Positions 7,372-15,273 are shown, numbered from the stretch's first letter. The stretch is 64,000 nucleotides of DNA from Pseudomonas marginalis (GCF_900105325.1 NZ_FNSU01000002.1:336476-400475), one strand, 5' to 3'. Numbers and translations are program-made. Notes: a model not told the origin generated them from the sequence alone.

Positions 7372-8000
7372 CCTTGCGCGCCGCCAAGAAACGCCTGCGC
7401 AACGACAGCGCGACAGGCATCAAGGACCTGCGCGACGTCAGCGTATTGGTGATCCACCCGGATGACGAGGATGGACGCAACCTGATCGAGCAGTTGCAGC
7501 GCATCGGTTGTCAGGTGCGTGTGCAATGGCCGATTCCGGAGCGCTTGAGCGCCGAGGCGGACGTGATCGTATTGGCGGTGTCGCCGGAAAGCCTGTCGAC
7601 CAACACGCCATGGCTGCTGCACGCCAGCACGCCGCCGATCATTCCGGTGATTGCCTATGAGAACCCGATCATCGTCGAGGCATTGGTGCAACTGAACGCT
7701 TGCGCTGTCATCCCTTCGCCCGTGAAGTCGTTCGGTTTGCTGACCGCTTTGGCGATCACCCTGAGTCAGTCACGCAAGGCCCGCGAACGGGAACGGCACG
7801 TCAAGCGCCTGGAAGGGCGCATGGCGGTCATGCGCACCGTGCAGCAGGCGAAAATAATCCTTATCGAAACCAAGGGCATGTCGGAGACCGATGCCTACAA
7901 CGCCTTGCGAGATCAAGCCATGGCCAAACGCGAACCGGTGGAAAAAATCGCCGAAGCGCTGGTCAAGGCCCATGAGTTGTTCCGACAAGCCTGTTCCTGA
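7368..8000 (+). CDS. amiR: AmiR-like ANTAR antiterminator
   Basis: A 210-residue protein. The N-terminal two thirds resembles a receiver-like domain (VLVIHPDDEDGRNLIEQL) but lacks a clear phosphorylation site, as in AmiR. The C-terminal ANTAR domain (about residues 145-205) has a long coiled-coil helix (RERERHVKRLEGRMAVMRTV) and the three-helix RNA-binding bundle (QAKIILIETKGMSETDAYNA). AmiR binds leader RNA and prevents termination once AmiC releases it. ATG 7368 overlaps the amiC stop and has GGGGAG upstream. Three ANTAR-signature hairpins within 2.5 kb are its likely targets. Confidence 0.9.
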   Translation: MTLRAAKKRLRNDSATGIKDLRDVSVLVIHPDDEDGRNLIEQLQRIGCQVRVQWPIPERLSAEADVIVLAVSPESLSTNTPWLLHASTPPIIPVIAYENPIIVEALVQLNACAVIPSPVKSFGLLTALAITLSQSRKARERERHVKRLEGRMAVMRTVQQAKIILIETKGMSETDAYNALRDQAMAKREPVEKIAEALVKAHELFRQACS

Positions 8001-8013
8001 ACAGCCTTTGAGC

Positions 8014-8035
8014 ATCAAGCTTGTGAGGGCTTGAT
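8014..8035 (+). terminator. Weak terminator-like hairpin after amiR
   Basis: ATCAAGC (8014-8020) pairs with GCTTGAT (8029-8035), followed by CCTCTTCT. The tail is poor in T, so it may only pause transcription or stabilise the amiCR message. Confidence 0.35.
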
Positions 8036-8052
8036 CCTCTTCTGCGTGGACG

Positions 8053-8193
8053 TTTGCCATACGCCTCCCTTGGCAGGTATGGATCACCGCGTGGCGACCG
8101 GCGTGGACAATGGAGTCCTCCGGAGCGAGCCGTAACCTGTGCAGTGGGCACGGGTGGCGCGCGTCAATGATCGCCCGAGATCGGGTGGTTCTT
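8053..8193 (+). promoter_or_regulatory. Leader RNA with ANTAR-type hairpin and attenuator upstream of the amidase (copy 3 of 3)
   Basis: Hairpin A (8057-8082) has stem CCATAC/GTATGG, an AG bulge and an apical GCC/GGC stem. A 22-nt linker with GACCGG precedes hairpin B (8105-8118), GGAC-AATGGA-GTCC, hexaloop A1 and G4. CCTGTGC/GCACGGG forms another stem farther on. CGCCCG-AGAT-CGGGTG with GTTCTT (8172-8193) looks like a modest terminator before the amidase ribosome site. I see no sigma-54 promoter here, so this leader may be an internal checkpoint on transcripts entering from amiCR. Confidence 0.65.
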
Positions 8194-8213
8194 AACGTCA
8201 TTTGGAGAACACC

Positions 8214-9749
8214 ATGTCCGTAAAACGCCCCAGCAAAACCGACTTTCTGATTGCCGCCGAAGACCACGGTTATCACCTGACAGATAGCCAGATGGAGGCC
8301 TTCCTCAACCTGGCCGATGAAACGTTGAATTCCTACGAAGCCATCGATGCGCTCTACGCTGCCAACGTCGCGCAGCAACCGCCTGAACGCGAATACAACA
8401 AAGCCGCCGAGGCAGACAACCTGCACGGCGCCTGGTACGTGAAAACCCGAATCGTCGGCGCGGCGCAAGGCCCGTTGGCCGGCAAGACGGTGGTCATCAA
8501 GGACAATGTGTCGGTGGCTGGCGTGCCCATGGCTAACGGCTCATTGAGCCTGGACGGTTATATCCCGTCCGAAGACGCCACTGTGGTCAAACGCTTGCTG
8601 GCGGCCGGGGCCACGGTGGTGGGCAAGTCGGTGTGTGAAGACTTGTGTTTTTCCGGGGCAAGTTTTACCTCCGCCAGCGGCCCGGTTAAAAACCCCTGGG
8701 ACCTGACGCGCAACGCAGGCGGTTCGTCCAGCGGCAGTGCGGTGCTGGTGGCGCTTGGCCAAGTCGACATGGCCATCGGCGGCGATCAGGGCGGTTCGAT
8801 CCGGATGCCGTCGGCCTGGAGCGGCATCGTCGGGCACAAGCCGACTTACGGCCTGGTGCCTTACACCGGCGCTTTTCCGATTGAGCGGACCATCGACCAT
8901 GTGGGCCCGATGGCCAATAACGTACGCGATGTGGCAGCGATGCTCGATGTCATTGCGGGGGCCGATGGGCTTGATTCCCGGCAGAAAAATCCGCCAGCGG
9001 TCAACTGCCTCGCGACGCTGGAGCAGGGCGTGGCCGGCTTGAAAATCGGCTTGCTGCGAGAAGGTTTTGCGATCCCGGGAATGTCCGAGCCGCAGGTGGA
9101 TGCCCTGGTCAAGGCGGCGGTTGCCCAGCTTGAAAGCCTGGGCGCCAGCGTCGGCGAAGCAAGCGCGCCGTGGCACACGGGCGTGGCGTTGGATCTGTGG
9201 AACGTGATTGCCACTGACGGCGCGGCGTATCAGATGTTGCAGGGCAATGGTTACGGCATGAACGTCGACGGTTATTACGACCCGGACATCATGAGTTACT
9301 TCGGCGAAAAACGCCGCGAACACGCCGATGCGTTGTCCAGTAGCGTGCGAGCGGTTGCGTTGACCGGTCACTACAGCCTGAAAAACCTGCATGGCGCCTA
9401 CTACGCCAAGGCGCGGATGCTGGTACCGGAGCTGACGCGCCAGTACGACGAGGCATTCAAGGATTTTGACGTGTTGGTGATGCCCACCATGCCCTTCGTA
9501 GCCACGCCGTTGACCGCCGCGGACGCACCCGTGGAGGAGTACGTGCACAGTGCACTGGACATGCTTGCCAATACCGCGCCGTTTGACCTCACGGGGCACC
9601 CCGCGACATCGATCCCGGCGGGGCTTGCGGACGGCTTGCCGGTCGCCATGATGATCGTTGCTCCGCGCTTCCAGGACGCCCTCGCACTGCGCGTTGCCCA
9701 GGCCTACGAACACGCCCGCGGCGTATTCCCTAAACCCCCGGCGCTGTAA
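8214..9749 (+). CDS. Amidase of the amidase-signature family
   Basis: A 511-residue hydrolase that converts an amide to the acid plus ammonia. The catalytic triad is visible: Lys96 in VIKDN, the cis-Ser near 171 in GGSSSGS, and the nucleophile near Ser195 in GGDQGGSIRMPS. This is the amidase-signature fold, not the nitrilase-fold aliphatic amidase AmiE usually controlled by AmiC/AmiR. ATG 8214 has GGAG 6 bp upstream; an in-frame TTG at 8202 is less likely. With the transporter and AmiC/AmiR it forms an amide uptake and hydrolysis unit. The natural substrate cannot be read from the sequence. Confidence 0.9.
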   Translation: MSVKRPSKTDFLIAAEDHGYHLTDSQMEAFLNLADETLNSYEAIDALYAANVAQQPPEREYNKAAEADNLHGAWYVKTRIVGAAQGPLAGKTVVIKDNVSVAGVPMANGSLSLDGYIPSEDATVVKRLLAAGATVVGKSVCEDLCFSGASFTSASGPVKNPWDLTRNAGGSSSGSAVLVALGQVDMAIGGDQGGSIRMPSAWSGIVGHKPTYGLVPYTGAFPIERTIDHVGPMANNVRDVAAMLDVIAGADGLDSRQKNPPAVNCLATLEQGVAGLKIGLLREGFAIPGMSEPQVDALVKAAVAQLESLGASVGEASAPWHTGVALDLWNVIATDGAAYQMLQGNGYGMNVDGYYDPDIMSYFGEKRREHADALSSSVRAVALTGHYSLKNLHGAYYAKARMLVPELTRQYDEAFKDFDVLVMPTMPFVATPLTAADAPVEEYVHSALDMLANTAPFDLTGHPATSIPAGLADGLPVAMMIVAPRFQDALALRVAQAYEHARGVFPKPPAL

Positions 9750-9753
9750 ACCG

Positions 9754-10136
9754 ATGGCCTGCCCAGGCGCTGGCGAATACGTTCGCTGGCGACTGGGCCT
9801 GGAATGGCCAGCGCGCAACGCCTGCTGGCAGAAGGCTGGCGTGTGCAGGGGCTGAGTCGCCGCGCTGCCGGTATCGACCATCCGCGCTTTCACTGGATTG
9901 AATGCGATCTGAGTGACTTGCAGGCCTTGGATCAAGCCTTGCAGCCCATCGAAACGGTGGATGCCATCGTCCACGCGGCAGGTTTCATGCGTACCGCCCC
10001 GTTGGGGCAGTTGCAGCCGCAGGATGGCCAAGCCATGTGGCAGGTTCACGTGGCGGCGGCGAGCCATTTGGTCAACACCCTGCACCCCGGCGCCCGAATC
10101 GTGATGATCGGCAGCCGCACGATGCAAGGCGTCGTG
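9754..10136 (+). pseudogene. Decayed short-chain dehydrogenase/reductase fragment
   Basis: In one frame (from about 9780) the translation reads SLATGPGMASAQRLLAEGWRV, with later blocks WIECDLSDLQALDQAL, DAIVHAAGF and GARIVMIGSRTMQGV. These are the Rossmann, Asp-binding, NAAG-like and strand-5 segments of an SDR. The glycine-rich TGxxxGIG motif is damaged, no convincing start codon exists in frame, and the catalytic YxxxK and C-terminal third are missing. The fragment ends at the terminator hairpin of the oppositely oriented SCP2-like gene, which looks like a deletion junction. Confidence 0.6.
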
Positions 10137-10521
10137 AAAAGACCTGCGCGGGGTCTTTAGCCGGCTGCAAGTATTCTGTTAATCCCTGGAACCACATCAC
10201 CTCGACAAAATCACCGCTGATTTTCAGATCGCCTGTATGCAACCCCGTCAGGAATTCATCCTTGCTGTCTTTAGCCGACAGAATGGCGAAGCCTCTTTCT
10301 GTGTTTCTAAACGACAGCGTGAATGCCGGCTTTTGCGTTAAACCTGCGGCGGATTTTATCTTTCCGTTCGCAACGGTGAAGTAGCGACCCACGCCATCCT
10401 CTGTTCGAATCTGAAAGACCAACGACTTGCCTTTAACAAATTTTGCGCAGCCGGGGTTTTTCTTGATGGCCCGCTGAAACAGCTTGGTCAGCGCCCACAA
10501 CAAAAATTTAAACTTCAGCAT
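10072..10521 (-). CDS. SCP2-like lipid-binding domain protein with abnormal C-terminus
   Basis: A 149-residue reading whose first about 120 residues look like a small sterol-carrier (SCP2-type) domain: KGKSLVFQIRTEDG, KPAFTLSFRNTERGF, GDLKISGDFVEVMWF. The family normally ends soon after EYLQP. Here the frame runs on through a terminator hairpin (10137-10158) and into the antisense of the SDR fragment. The last about 25 residues (from KDPAQVF, ending in a Cys/Arg-rich tail) are therefore probably not native. It lies 22 bp after the alpha/beta hydrolase gene and is probably co-transcribed. Function is unknown; lipid or hydrophobic-ligand binding is only a family-level guess. Confidence 0.6.
   Translation of the reverse strand: MLKFKFLLWALTKLFQRAIKKNPGCAKFVKGKSLVFQIRTEDGVGRYFTVANGKIKSAAGLTQKPAFTLSFRNTERGFAILSAKDSKDEFLTGLHTGDLKISGDFVEVMWFQGLTEYLQPAKDPAQVFSRRLASCGCRSSRFGRRGAGC
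10137..10158 (-). terminator. Intrinsic terminator at the SCP2-like gene end
   Basis: On the minus strand AAAGACC (10158-10152) pairs with GGTCTTT (10144-10138), with a T-rich tail. A TAA in another frame sits at the hairpin base, suggesting the gene originally stopped here. Confidence 0.55.
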
Positions 10522-10543
10522 GATGTGCTGGCTCCGTAAGTTG

Positions 10544-11389
10544 TCATTCGCTGAGGAACGCGATGGCGTGTTTCAGAAAGCGCTCAGGGCATTGGAATTG
10601 GGCGCCGTGGCCCGCATCCGGGTACAGGAATAACTGGGCGTTCGGGATGTTCTGGGCCATGTACCAGGAGTTGACTGTTGGAATCATGACGTCATTCATG
10701 CCGTTCAGGATGAACGTTGGCTGTTTGATAGCGCGCAGATGATTGAAGGGATCATTTGGGTCCAGCTTGGGCATAAAGTGCATGTGGGCTTCGATCTGTG
10801 CCTGCATCACCTGCACAGAGCTGGGTGGATCCTGGTCGACACGCTGATGACGGCGCTCCCAGAACGCGAGCCCTGCCTGCCGCGCCGCCTCGGAGCGACC
10901 GAAAAACAGAAACAGAAAATCGTCCACTGTGGGAATGGGCCGTGGTGCGGCCTCCAGCACGCCAGGGTCTGAGTCCGGATTACCGCCACGAGGCCCGGTA
11001 CCCAGCAGCATCAGTTTGCGCACGAGGTCGGGATGGCGTCGTGTCAGGTCCTGGGCGATAAAACCGCCAAGCGAGAAACCCAGCACATCGACTGTTGATA
11101 GACCGAGTGCGCGGATCACTGCGGCAGCGTCGTCGGCCATCAGCTCAATTCGGTTACGCGGCTCTCCGGAAGAAGAGGCAATGCCGCGACCGTTGTAGAG
11201 GATGACCTCGCGCCCTGCCGCCAGCCCATCCGTCATGATGGGGTCCCAATGATCCATGCCGCCACGGAAATGCTGGAGGAGGAACAGCGCAGGCTGATCT
11301 GTCTTGTCATTGCCCCAGCGGCGATAGGCAAATGTCTCGCCATCGACGTCGATATACAGGGTAGGGGCGGTTAGATGGCTATAGCTCAT
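10544..11389 (-). CDS. Alpha/beta-fold hydrolase
   Basis: A 281-residue cytosolic hydrolase. The nucleophile elbow GFSLGGF places Ser at about 106, the oxyanion region is LLQHFRGGMDHWDP, and the C-terminal DAGHGAQFQ supplies the catalytic His near 261. The acid is probably Asp in GMNDVMI. Similar proteins are annotated as esterases or haloperoxidase-like hydrolases. I chose ATG 11389 because GGAGGAC lies just before it; a longer reading to 11455 has no such site. No substrate can be named. It forms a unit with the SCP2-like gene. Confidence 0.85.
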   Translation of the reverse strand: MSYSHLTAPTLYIDVDGETFAYRRWGNDKTDQPALFLLQHFRGGMDHWDPIMTDGLAAGREVILYNGRGIASSSGEPRNRIELMADDAAAVIRALGLSTVDVLGFSLGGFIAQDLTRRHPDLVRKLMLLGTGPRGGNPDSDPGVLEAAPRPIPTVDDFLFLFFGRSEAARQAGLAFWERRHQRVDQDPPSSVQVMQAQIEAHMHFMPKLDPNDPFNHLRAIKQPTFILNGMNDVMIPTVNSWYMAQNIPNAQLFLYPDAGHGAQFQCPERFLKHAIAFLSE

Positions 11390-11950
11390 TTTGAAGTCCT
11401 CCAAGGGGTTGTCATCTGATGCAGCAAACCATGGCTGTTTGGGTACAGATTGCACCCGCGTGGGTTGTCCGCACCGGGCTCGATGTCTGGTTGCACTGCG
11501 ACGGGTGTTGACGGAGCAATGCGACTTCGCAGTGTTACTGCTGCAACATCAAGCTACGCCAGACGATTACAGGCTGAGCCGCGTCTTCAGGTACTTTGCT
11601 GGTCGGTGACTGCGCAGGTATCGCTTCGTCACGTTGTGGCGCTTGATCCTGATGTGGGCCTGTGTGTCCTGTATCGGGTGGTGCGGCTGCGGTTGATTCA
11701 ACGCACTCATTGATGTCGCACTTATCGTTATTCAACTTCATCTTTCCAGCCTTTTGCGCGCTCCTGCCTTACCCCTTGTGCCCCCAGTCGTGATCGTTCT
11801 GTAATCGACGCTGGCTCGTTTGGTGCCAGAACACAGGTAACGACACCAAGCGCGCCATTTATACGGAGTTACCTGGACCTTCCCGGATACAAGCTTCGGT
11901 CACGCAGTGAGAGGGATGCACAAATAAAACCTGGCCCGGTCAGGCACCGC
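11390..11950. other. 561-bp region without a recognisable gene
   Basis: The open frames here have no recognisable domain, poor ribosome sites and atypical composition. Its right end holds a weak terminator-like hairpin for the flavin oxidoreductase gene (CCTG/CAGG stem followed by TTTTATTT on the minus strand, about 11920-11940). Its left end must hold the hydrolase promoter. I see nothing else. Confidence 0.5.
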
Positions 11951-13051
11951 CTAGTTGGTGGCAGCGCTTGATTCGGCCAGTGTCGGGTAGTCGATGTAGC
12001 CCGTCGCACCGCCGCCGTAGAGGGTGGTGGGGTCGAAGGCGGACAGCGGCGCACCGGCCTTGAGCCGCTCCACCAGATCCGGGTTGCCGATAAACGGGCG
12101 GCCAAAGGCGATGAGGTCAGCCTTGTCCTGCGCAAGCCGCGAGTTGGCCAGGTTTTGGTCGTAGCCATTGTTGGCGATGTAGGTGTTCTGGAAGCGCTGG
12201 CGCAACGCGTCGAAATCAAACGGCGCCACGTCGCGTGGCCCACCGGTCGCGCCTTCGACGACGTGCAGGTAAACGATGTCGAGCGCATTGAGTTGGTCGA
12301 CGATGTAATCGAACTGAGCCTGCGGCTCACTGCTCGACACACCATTGGCGGGCGAGACCGGCGACAGGCGAATGCCCGTGCGGTCCGCGCCAATCTCGGC
12401 GACCACTGCAGCGGTCACTTCCAGCAACAGGCGCGCACGATTTTCGATCGAACCGCCGTAGGCATCGGTACGCTGGTTGGCGCCGTCCTTGATGAATTGA
12501 TCGAGTAAATAGCCGTTTGCACCGTGGAGTTCCACGCCGTCGAAGCCGGCCGCAATGGCGTTTGCTGCCGCTTGGCGGAAATCGTTGACGATGCCTGGCA
12601 GTTCGTCGAGTTCGAGTGCGCGTGGCTCGGACACGTCGGCAAAGCCGTTATTGACGAAGGTCTTGGTCTGGGCACGGATGGCCGACGGCGCTACTGGGGC
12701 GGCACCGCCCGGTTGCAGGTCCACATGGGAAACCCGGCCAACGTGCCACAGCTGCACAAAAATCTTGCCGCCCTTGGCATGCACCGCTTCGGTAACCCGG
12801 CGCCAGCCGTCGATCTGCGCCTGGGTGTAAAGACCGGGTGTGTCTTGGTAACCCTGCGCCTGCGCCGAAATCTGGGTGGCCTCGGTGATCAGCAGTCCGG
12901 CCGAAGCGCGCTGGCTGTAGTAAGTGGGGGCGAACTCGCTGGGCACCAGTCCAGTGCCGGCGCGATTGCGCGTCAGGGGCGCGAGCACGATGCGGTTGGC
13001 GAGGGTCAGTGAGCCAAGGGTATAGGCAGTAAACAGATTTTGATCGGTCAT
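11951..13051 (-). CDS. Old Yellow Enzyme-type NAD(P)H:flavin oxidoreductase (NemA/XenB-like)
   Basis: A 366-residue FMN-dependent TIM-barrel enzyme that reduces activated alkenes, quinones or nitro compounds. APLTRNRAG near residue 27 contributes to FMN binding. HGANGYLLDQF near residue 180 holds the His/Asn pair that binds the substrate, and the C-terminal GRPFIGNPDLVERLK binds the FMN phosphate. MTDQNLF at 13051 is the natural start for the family; upstream in-frame codons lack family similarity. A TetR-type gene is divergent and a perfect palindrome lies between them, so induction by electrophiles through that regulator is likely. Confidence 0.92.
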   Translation of the reverse strand: MTDQNLFTAYTLGSLTLANRIVLAPLTRNRAGTGLVPSEFAPTYYSQRASAGLLITEATQISAQAQGYQDTPGLYTQAQIDGWRRVTEAVHAKGGKIFVQLWHVGRVSHVDLQPGGAAPVAPSAIRAQTKTFVNNGFADVSEPRALELDELPGIVNDFRQAAANAIAAGFDGVELHGANGYLLDQFIKDGANQRTDAYGGSIENRARLLLEVTAAVVAEIGADRTGIRLSPVSPANGVSSSEPQAQFDYIVDQLNALDIVYLHVVEGATGGPRDVAPFDFDALRQRFQNTYIANNGYDQNLANSRLAQDKADLIAFGRPFIGNPDLVERLKAGAPLSAFDPTTLYGGGATGYIDYPTLAESSAATN

Positions 13052-13103
13052 GTGAGGTGTCTTCTGTGGCTGTGGCGGAAGAGGGATTTGGTTTGCCTTT
13101 ATG

Positions 13104-13150
13104 ATGGTGATCATAATCAAAGCTGTCAATTATTTTGATTGCAATCAACA
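13104..13150. promoter_or_regulatory. Operator/promoter region between the OYE and TetR genes
   Basis: It contains the perfect 14-bp palindrome TTGATTGCAATCAA (13135-13148) and, on the minus strand, a TTGACA -35 element (13129-13124) aimed at the OYE gene. The block from GATCATAATC to CAACATC recurs, slightly changed, at 15178-15224. The palindrome is a good candidate operator for the TetR protein at 13200. Confidence 0.6.
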
Positions 13151-13199
13151 TCTATGTACTATGGGCGTAGGTTTTTTGTGCAAGTTCGAGGTATCGCAG

Positions 13200-13787
13200 G
13201 TGAAAGTGACCAAAGCGCAGGCGCAGGCAAATCGCGAGCACATCGTCGAGACGGCCTCCGTGTTGTTTCGTGAGCGGGGGTTTGACGGCGTAGGTTTGGT
13301 GGATCTCATGGGGGCCGCCGGGTTCACCCACGGAGGTTTCTACAAACATTTCGGCTCAAAGGCCGATCTGATGGCCGAGGCTGCAGCCAGCAGTCTTTCC
13401 CGGTCGCTCGCCGGCACCGAGGCGCTTGATATTCAGACGTTCATCGATATCTACGTGTCGAGGGATCACCGTGACCGGCGTGGCGAGGGCTGCACCATGG
13501 CGGCCCTGTGTGGAGACGCCGCGCGTCAGTCGGATGAGCTGAAGCGTGCATTCGCCGAAGGCATAGACCGCATGCTGCAAGCGCTGGTGCAAAAGTCTCC
13601 GACCGTCGAAGACGCTGCGCCGGGCGAGACGAGAGCGAAGATGATCGACGTACTGGCTCATGCCGTTGGCGCGATGGTGTTGTCGCGAGCGTGTCCGGAT
13701 GATTCGCCGCTCGCCGATGAAATACTCGAGGTTTGCCACGCCCGGATATCGGCTTCCTTGCCGGTATCGCCAGGCAGCGAGCAATAG
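13200..13787 (+). CDS. TetR-family transcriptional regulator
   Basis: A 195-residue repressor-type protein. The N-terminal helix-turn-helix is clear: IVETASVLFRERGFDGVGL then MGAAGFTHGGFYKHFGSKADL. The all-alpha C-terminal ligand domain contains GCTMAALCGD with cysteines. These could sense electrophiles as in NemR-like regulators, though this is inference. The GTG at 13200 has GAGG about 10 bp upstream; an in-frame ATG at 13158 would add residues without family similarity. It is divergent from the OYE gene and probably represses it and itself. Confidence 0.85.
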   Translation: MKVTKAQAQANREHIVETASVLFRERGFDGVGLVDLMGAAGFTHGGFYKHFGSKADLMAEAAASSLSRSLAGTEALDIQTFIDIYVSRDHRDRRGEGCTMAALCGDAARQSDELKRAFAEGIDRMLQALVQKSPTVEDAAPGETRAKMIDVLAHAVGAMVLSRACPDDSPLADEILEVCHARISASLPVSPGSEQ

Positions 13788-13798
13788 TCCGGGAGACC

Positions 13799-13930
13799 TC
13801 AAGCGCGCCTGCCGATGCGCTTCATGGGGGTGCGAGAGAGCAAGCGGTCGATCCTCGGTTGATCATCGATTTTCGCCAGCAGAGGCAGCGCTTCGGGCAA
13901 GAACTCGTGGTGGCACTGGAAAACCCCGCC
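13799..13930 (-). pseudogene. Possible C-terminal SDR remnant
   Basis: Minus-strand frame with PEALPLLAKIDDQPRIDRLL then SRTPMKRIGRRA and a stop. TPMKRIG is a common late motif of classical short-chain dehydrogenases, but nothing else of such a gene is present. It lies just downstream of the reductase at 13937. The short match could be chance. Confidence 0.25.
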
Positions 13931-13936
13931 GCCCCG

Positions 13937-14923
13937 TCACGCGTTCACGTCAACGATGGTGCGCCCCTGAATTTTCCCTGCGAGCACGCGGCTGGCGATG
14001 TCAGGAACATCGCCGAGGCCAACCACCTTTGAGGTTCGGGCAAGCTTGTCCAGATCCAAGTCACTGGCAAGGCGCGACCAAGCCTGCAGCCGTATCTGCT
14101 GAGGCGCATTGACCGAATCAATGCCAGCAAGGGTGATGTTGCGCAGGATGAAGGGGAGCACAGAGGCGGGCAGATCCGCGCCTTGTGCAAGTCCGAAGGC
14201 CGCGACCACGCCACGATACCGGGTATGCGCCAGCACGTTAGCCAACGTATGGCTGCCGACCGAGTCAATGGCGCCCGCCCAGCGCTCTTCGGAAATCGGT
14301 GCGCCCGGTGCGGACAGGGTGTGGCGGTCGATGATTTCGTTCGCGCCGAGCGCGCGCAGGTAATCGGCTTCTTCAAGCCGCCCGGTCGACGCGATCACGC
14401 GATAGCCCAGTTTGGACAGCAGGGCAATCGCCACCGATCCAGAGCCGCCATTGGCGCCGGTCACCAGGATGTCGCCGCGCGCAGGCGTCAGACCGCCATG
14501 TTCCAGTGCCAGCACGGACAGCATTGCGGTGTACCCCGCTGTGCCGATGGCCATGGCATCCCGGGCCGAAAACGCTGCGGGAACCTTGACCAGCCAATCA
14601 CCGCTCACCCGTGCCCTTTGGGCGAAGCCGCCGTGGTGAGTCTGGCTGAGTCCCCAGCCGTTGGCCAGCACACGGTCGCCGGCCACAATGCCGGGATAGG
14701 TCGACGACTCTACGACCCCGGCAAAGTCGATCCCCGGAATCAGCGGAAACTTGCGGATGATCGGTGACCGGCCAGTGAGCGCCATCGCGTCCTTGTAGTT
14801 CACCGTTGAGTATTCGACCGCGACGGTGACGTCGCCCGGCATCAAATCCTCGTCCTCAAAGTCAACCAAGCGGGTTGAAAGGGTGTCACCGGTCTTGCTG
14901 GCGAGCAGTGCCTTGAATGTCAT
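13937..14923 (-). CDS. Zinc-free MDR quinone/acrylyl-CoA reductase-like oxidoreductase (YhdH/AcuI type)
   Basis: A 328-residue medium-chain reductase. The N-terminal GroES-like domain includes VAVEYSTVNYKDAMALTG and IPGIDFAGVVESS. The Rossmann domain has LVTGANGGSGSVAIALLSKLGY near residue 150. The structural and catalytic zinc cysteines are absent, as expected for YhdH/AcuI. It probably reduces an activated alkene or quinone with NADPH. ATG 14923 has AGGAGAAG upstream; the same frame continues upstream into a gene fragment. It lies within a set of electrophile-reducing enzymes (OYE, aldo/keto reductase) that may share the TetR regulator. Confidence 0.88.
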   Translation of the reverse strand: MTFKALLASKTGDTLSTRLVDFEDEDLMPGDVTVAVEYSTVNYKDAMALTGRSPIIRKFPLIPGIDFAGVVESSTYPGIVAGDRVLANGWGLSQTHHGGFAQRARVSGDWLVKVPAAFSARDAMAIGTAGYTAMLSVLALEHGGLTPARGDILVTGANGGSGSVAIALLSKLGYRVIASTGRLEEADYLRALGANEIIDRHTLSAPGAPISEERWAGAIDSVGSHTLANVLAHTRYRGVVAAFGLAQGADLPASVLPFILRNITLAGIDSVNAPQQIRLQAWSRLASDLDLDKLARTSKVVGLGDVPDIASRVLAGKIQGRTIVDVNA

Positions 14924-15094
14924 CGTCTTCTCCTGGTCAGGTGACCACGTGCGTTGTGCTAAATCAGTTGACCCAGCTGGAAAACCTTGGGTTCGCCTGC
15001 GACCCACCTGAGGGTAGTTGAAGGTGACGATGCCCTTGTCCTTGCGCGTCCCAGCGAGGTTTTCCTGGACCATGGCGGCAAACTCGAAGGCCAA
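14924..15094 (-). pseudogene. N-terminal fragment of a possible alpha/beta hydrolase, in frame with the reductase
   Basis: The upstream frame reads MAFEFAAMVQENLAG then KGIVTFNYPQVGRRR. It resembles the region of KANL3/Tex30-type small hydrolases where a helix leads into FxYPYM-like strand residues. It has neither catalytic residues nor the rest of the fold. It looks like a leftover joined to the promoter side of the MDR gene. Similarity was judged by eye and is weak. Confidence 0.3.
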
Positions 15095-15177
15095 GCCCGC
15101 CTCGACGAAAGCAGGTGGGCGCGGTCAGATGGGCGCGCAAATTTCCAGCACCCTGGTGAGGCAAGCACCTCAATGAT

Positions 15178-15226
15178 GTCGATCATAATCTTCGTCGTCA
15201 AGATCTTTGATTGCGATTGACATCAA
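15178..15226. promoter_or_regulatory. Second copy of the OYE/TetR operator region
   Basis: GATCATAATC, then TTTGATTGCGATTGACATC and CAATG, align with 13104-13152 in order and spacing. The palindrome is degraded (TTGATTGCGATTGA instead of TTGATTGCAATCAA). It lies between the divergent reductase and aldo/keto reductase genes, so the TetR at 13200 could also act here. Confidence 0.55.
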
Positions 15227-15273
15227 TGAAGGCTATAGGCTTCACTGCTGGCCTATCTACACAGATCTTGAAG

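Noticed and set aside
5598..8118. Guanidine riboswitch, since UrtABC-like transporters and amidases are common targets
   Set aside because: The conserved sequences of the guanidine-I, -II and -III classes as I know them are not present; ANTAR-type loops plus an adjacent amiR fit better.
11390..11741. Short open frames upstream of the alpha/beta hydrolase
   Set aside because: No recognisable motif, no ribosome site and low-complexity composition; treated as non-coding.
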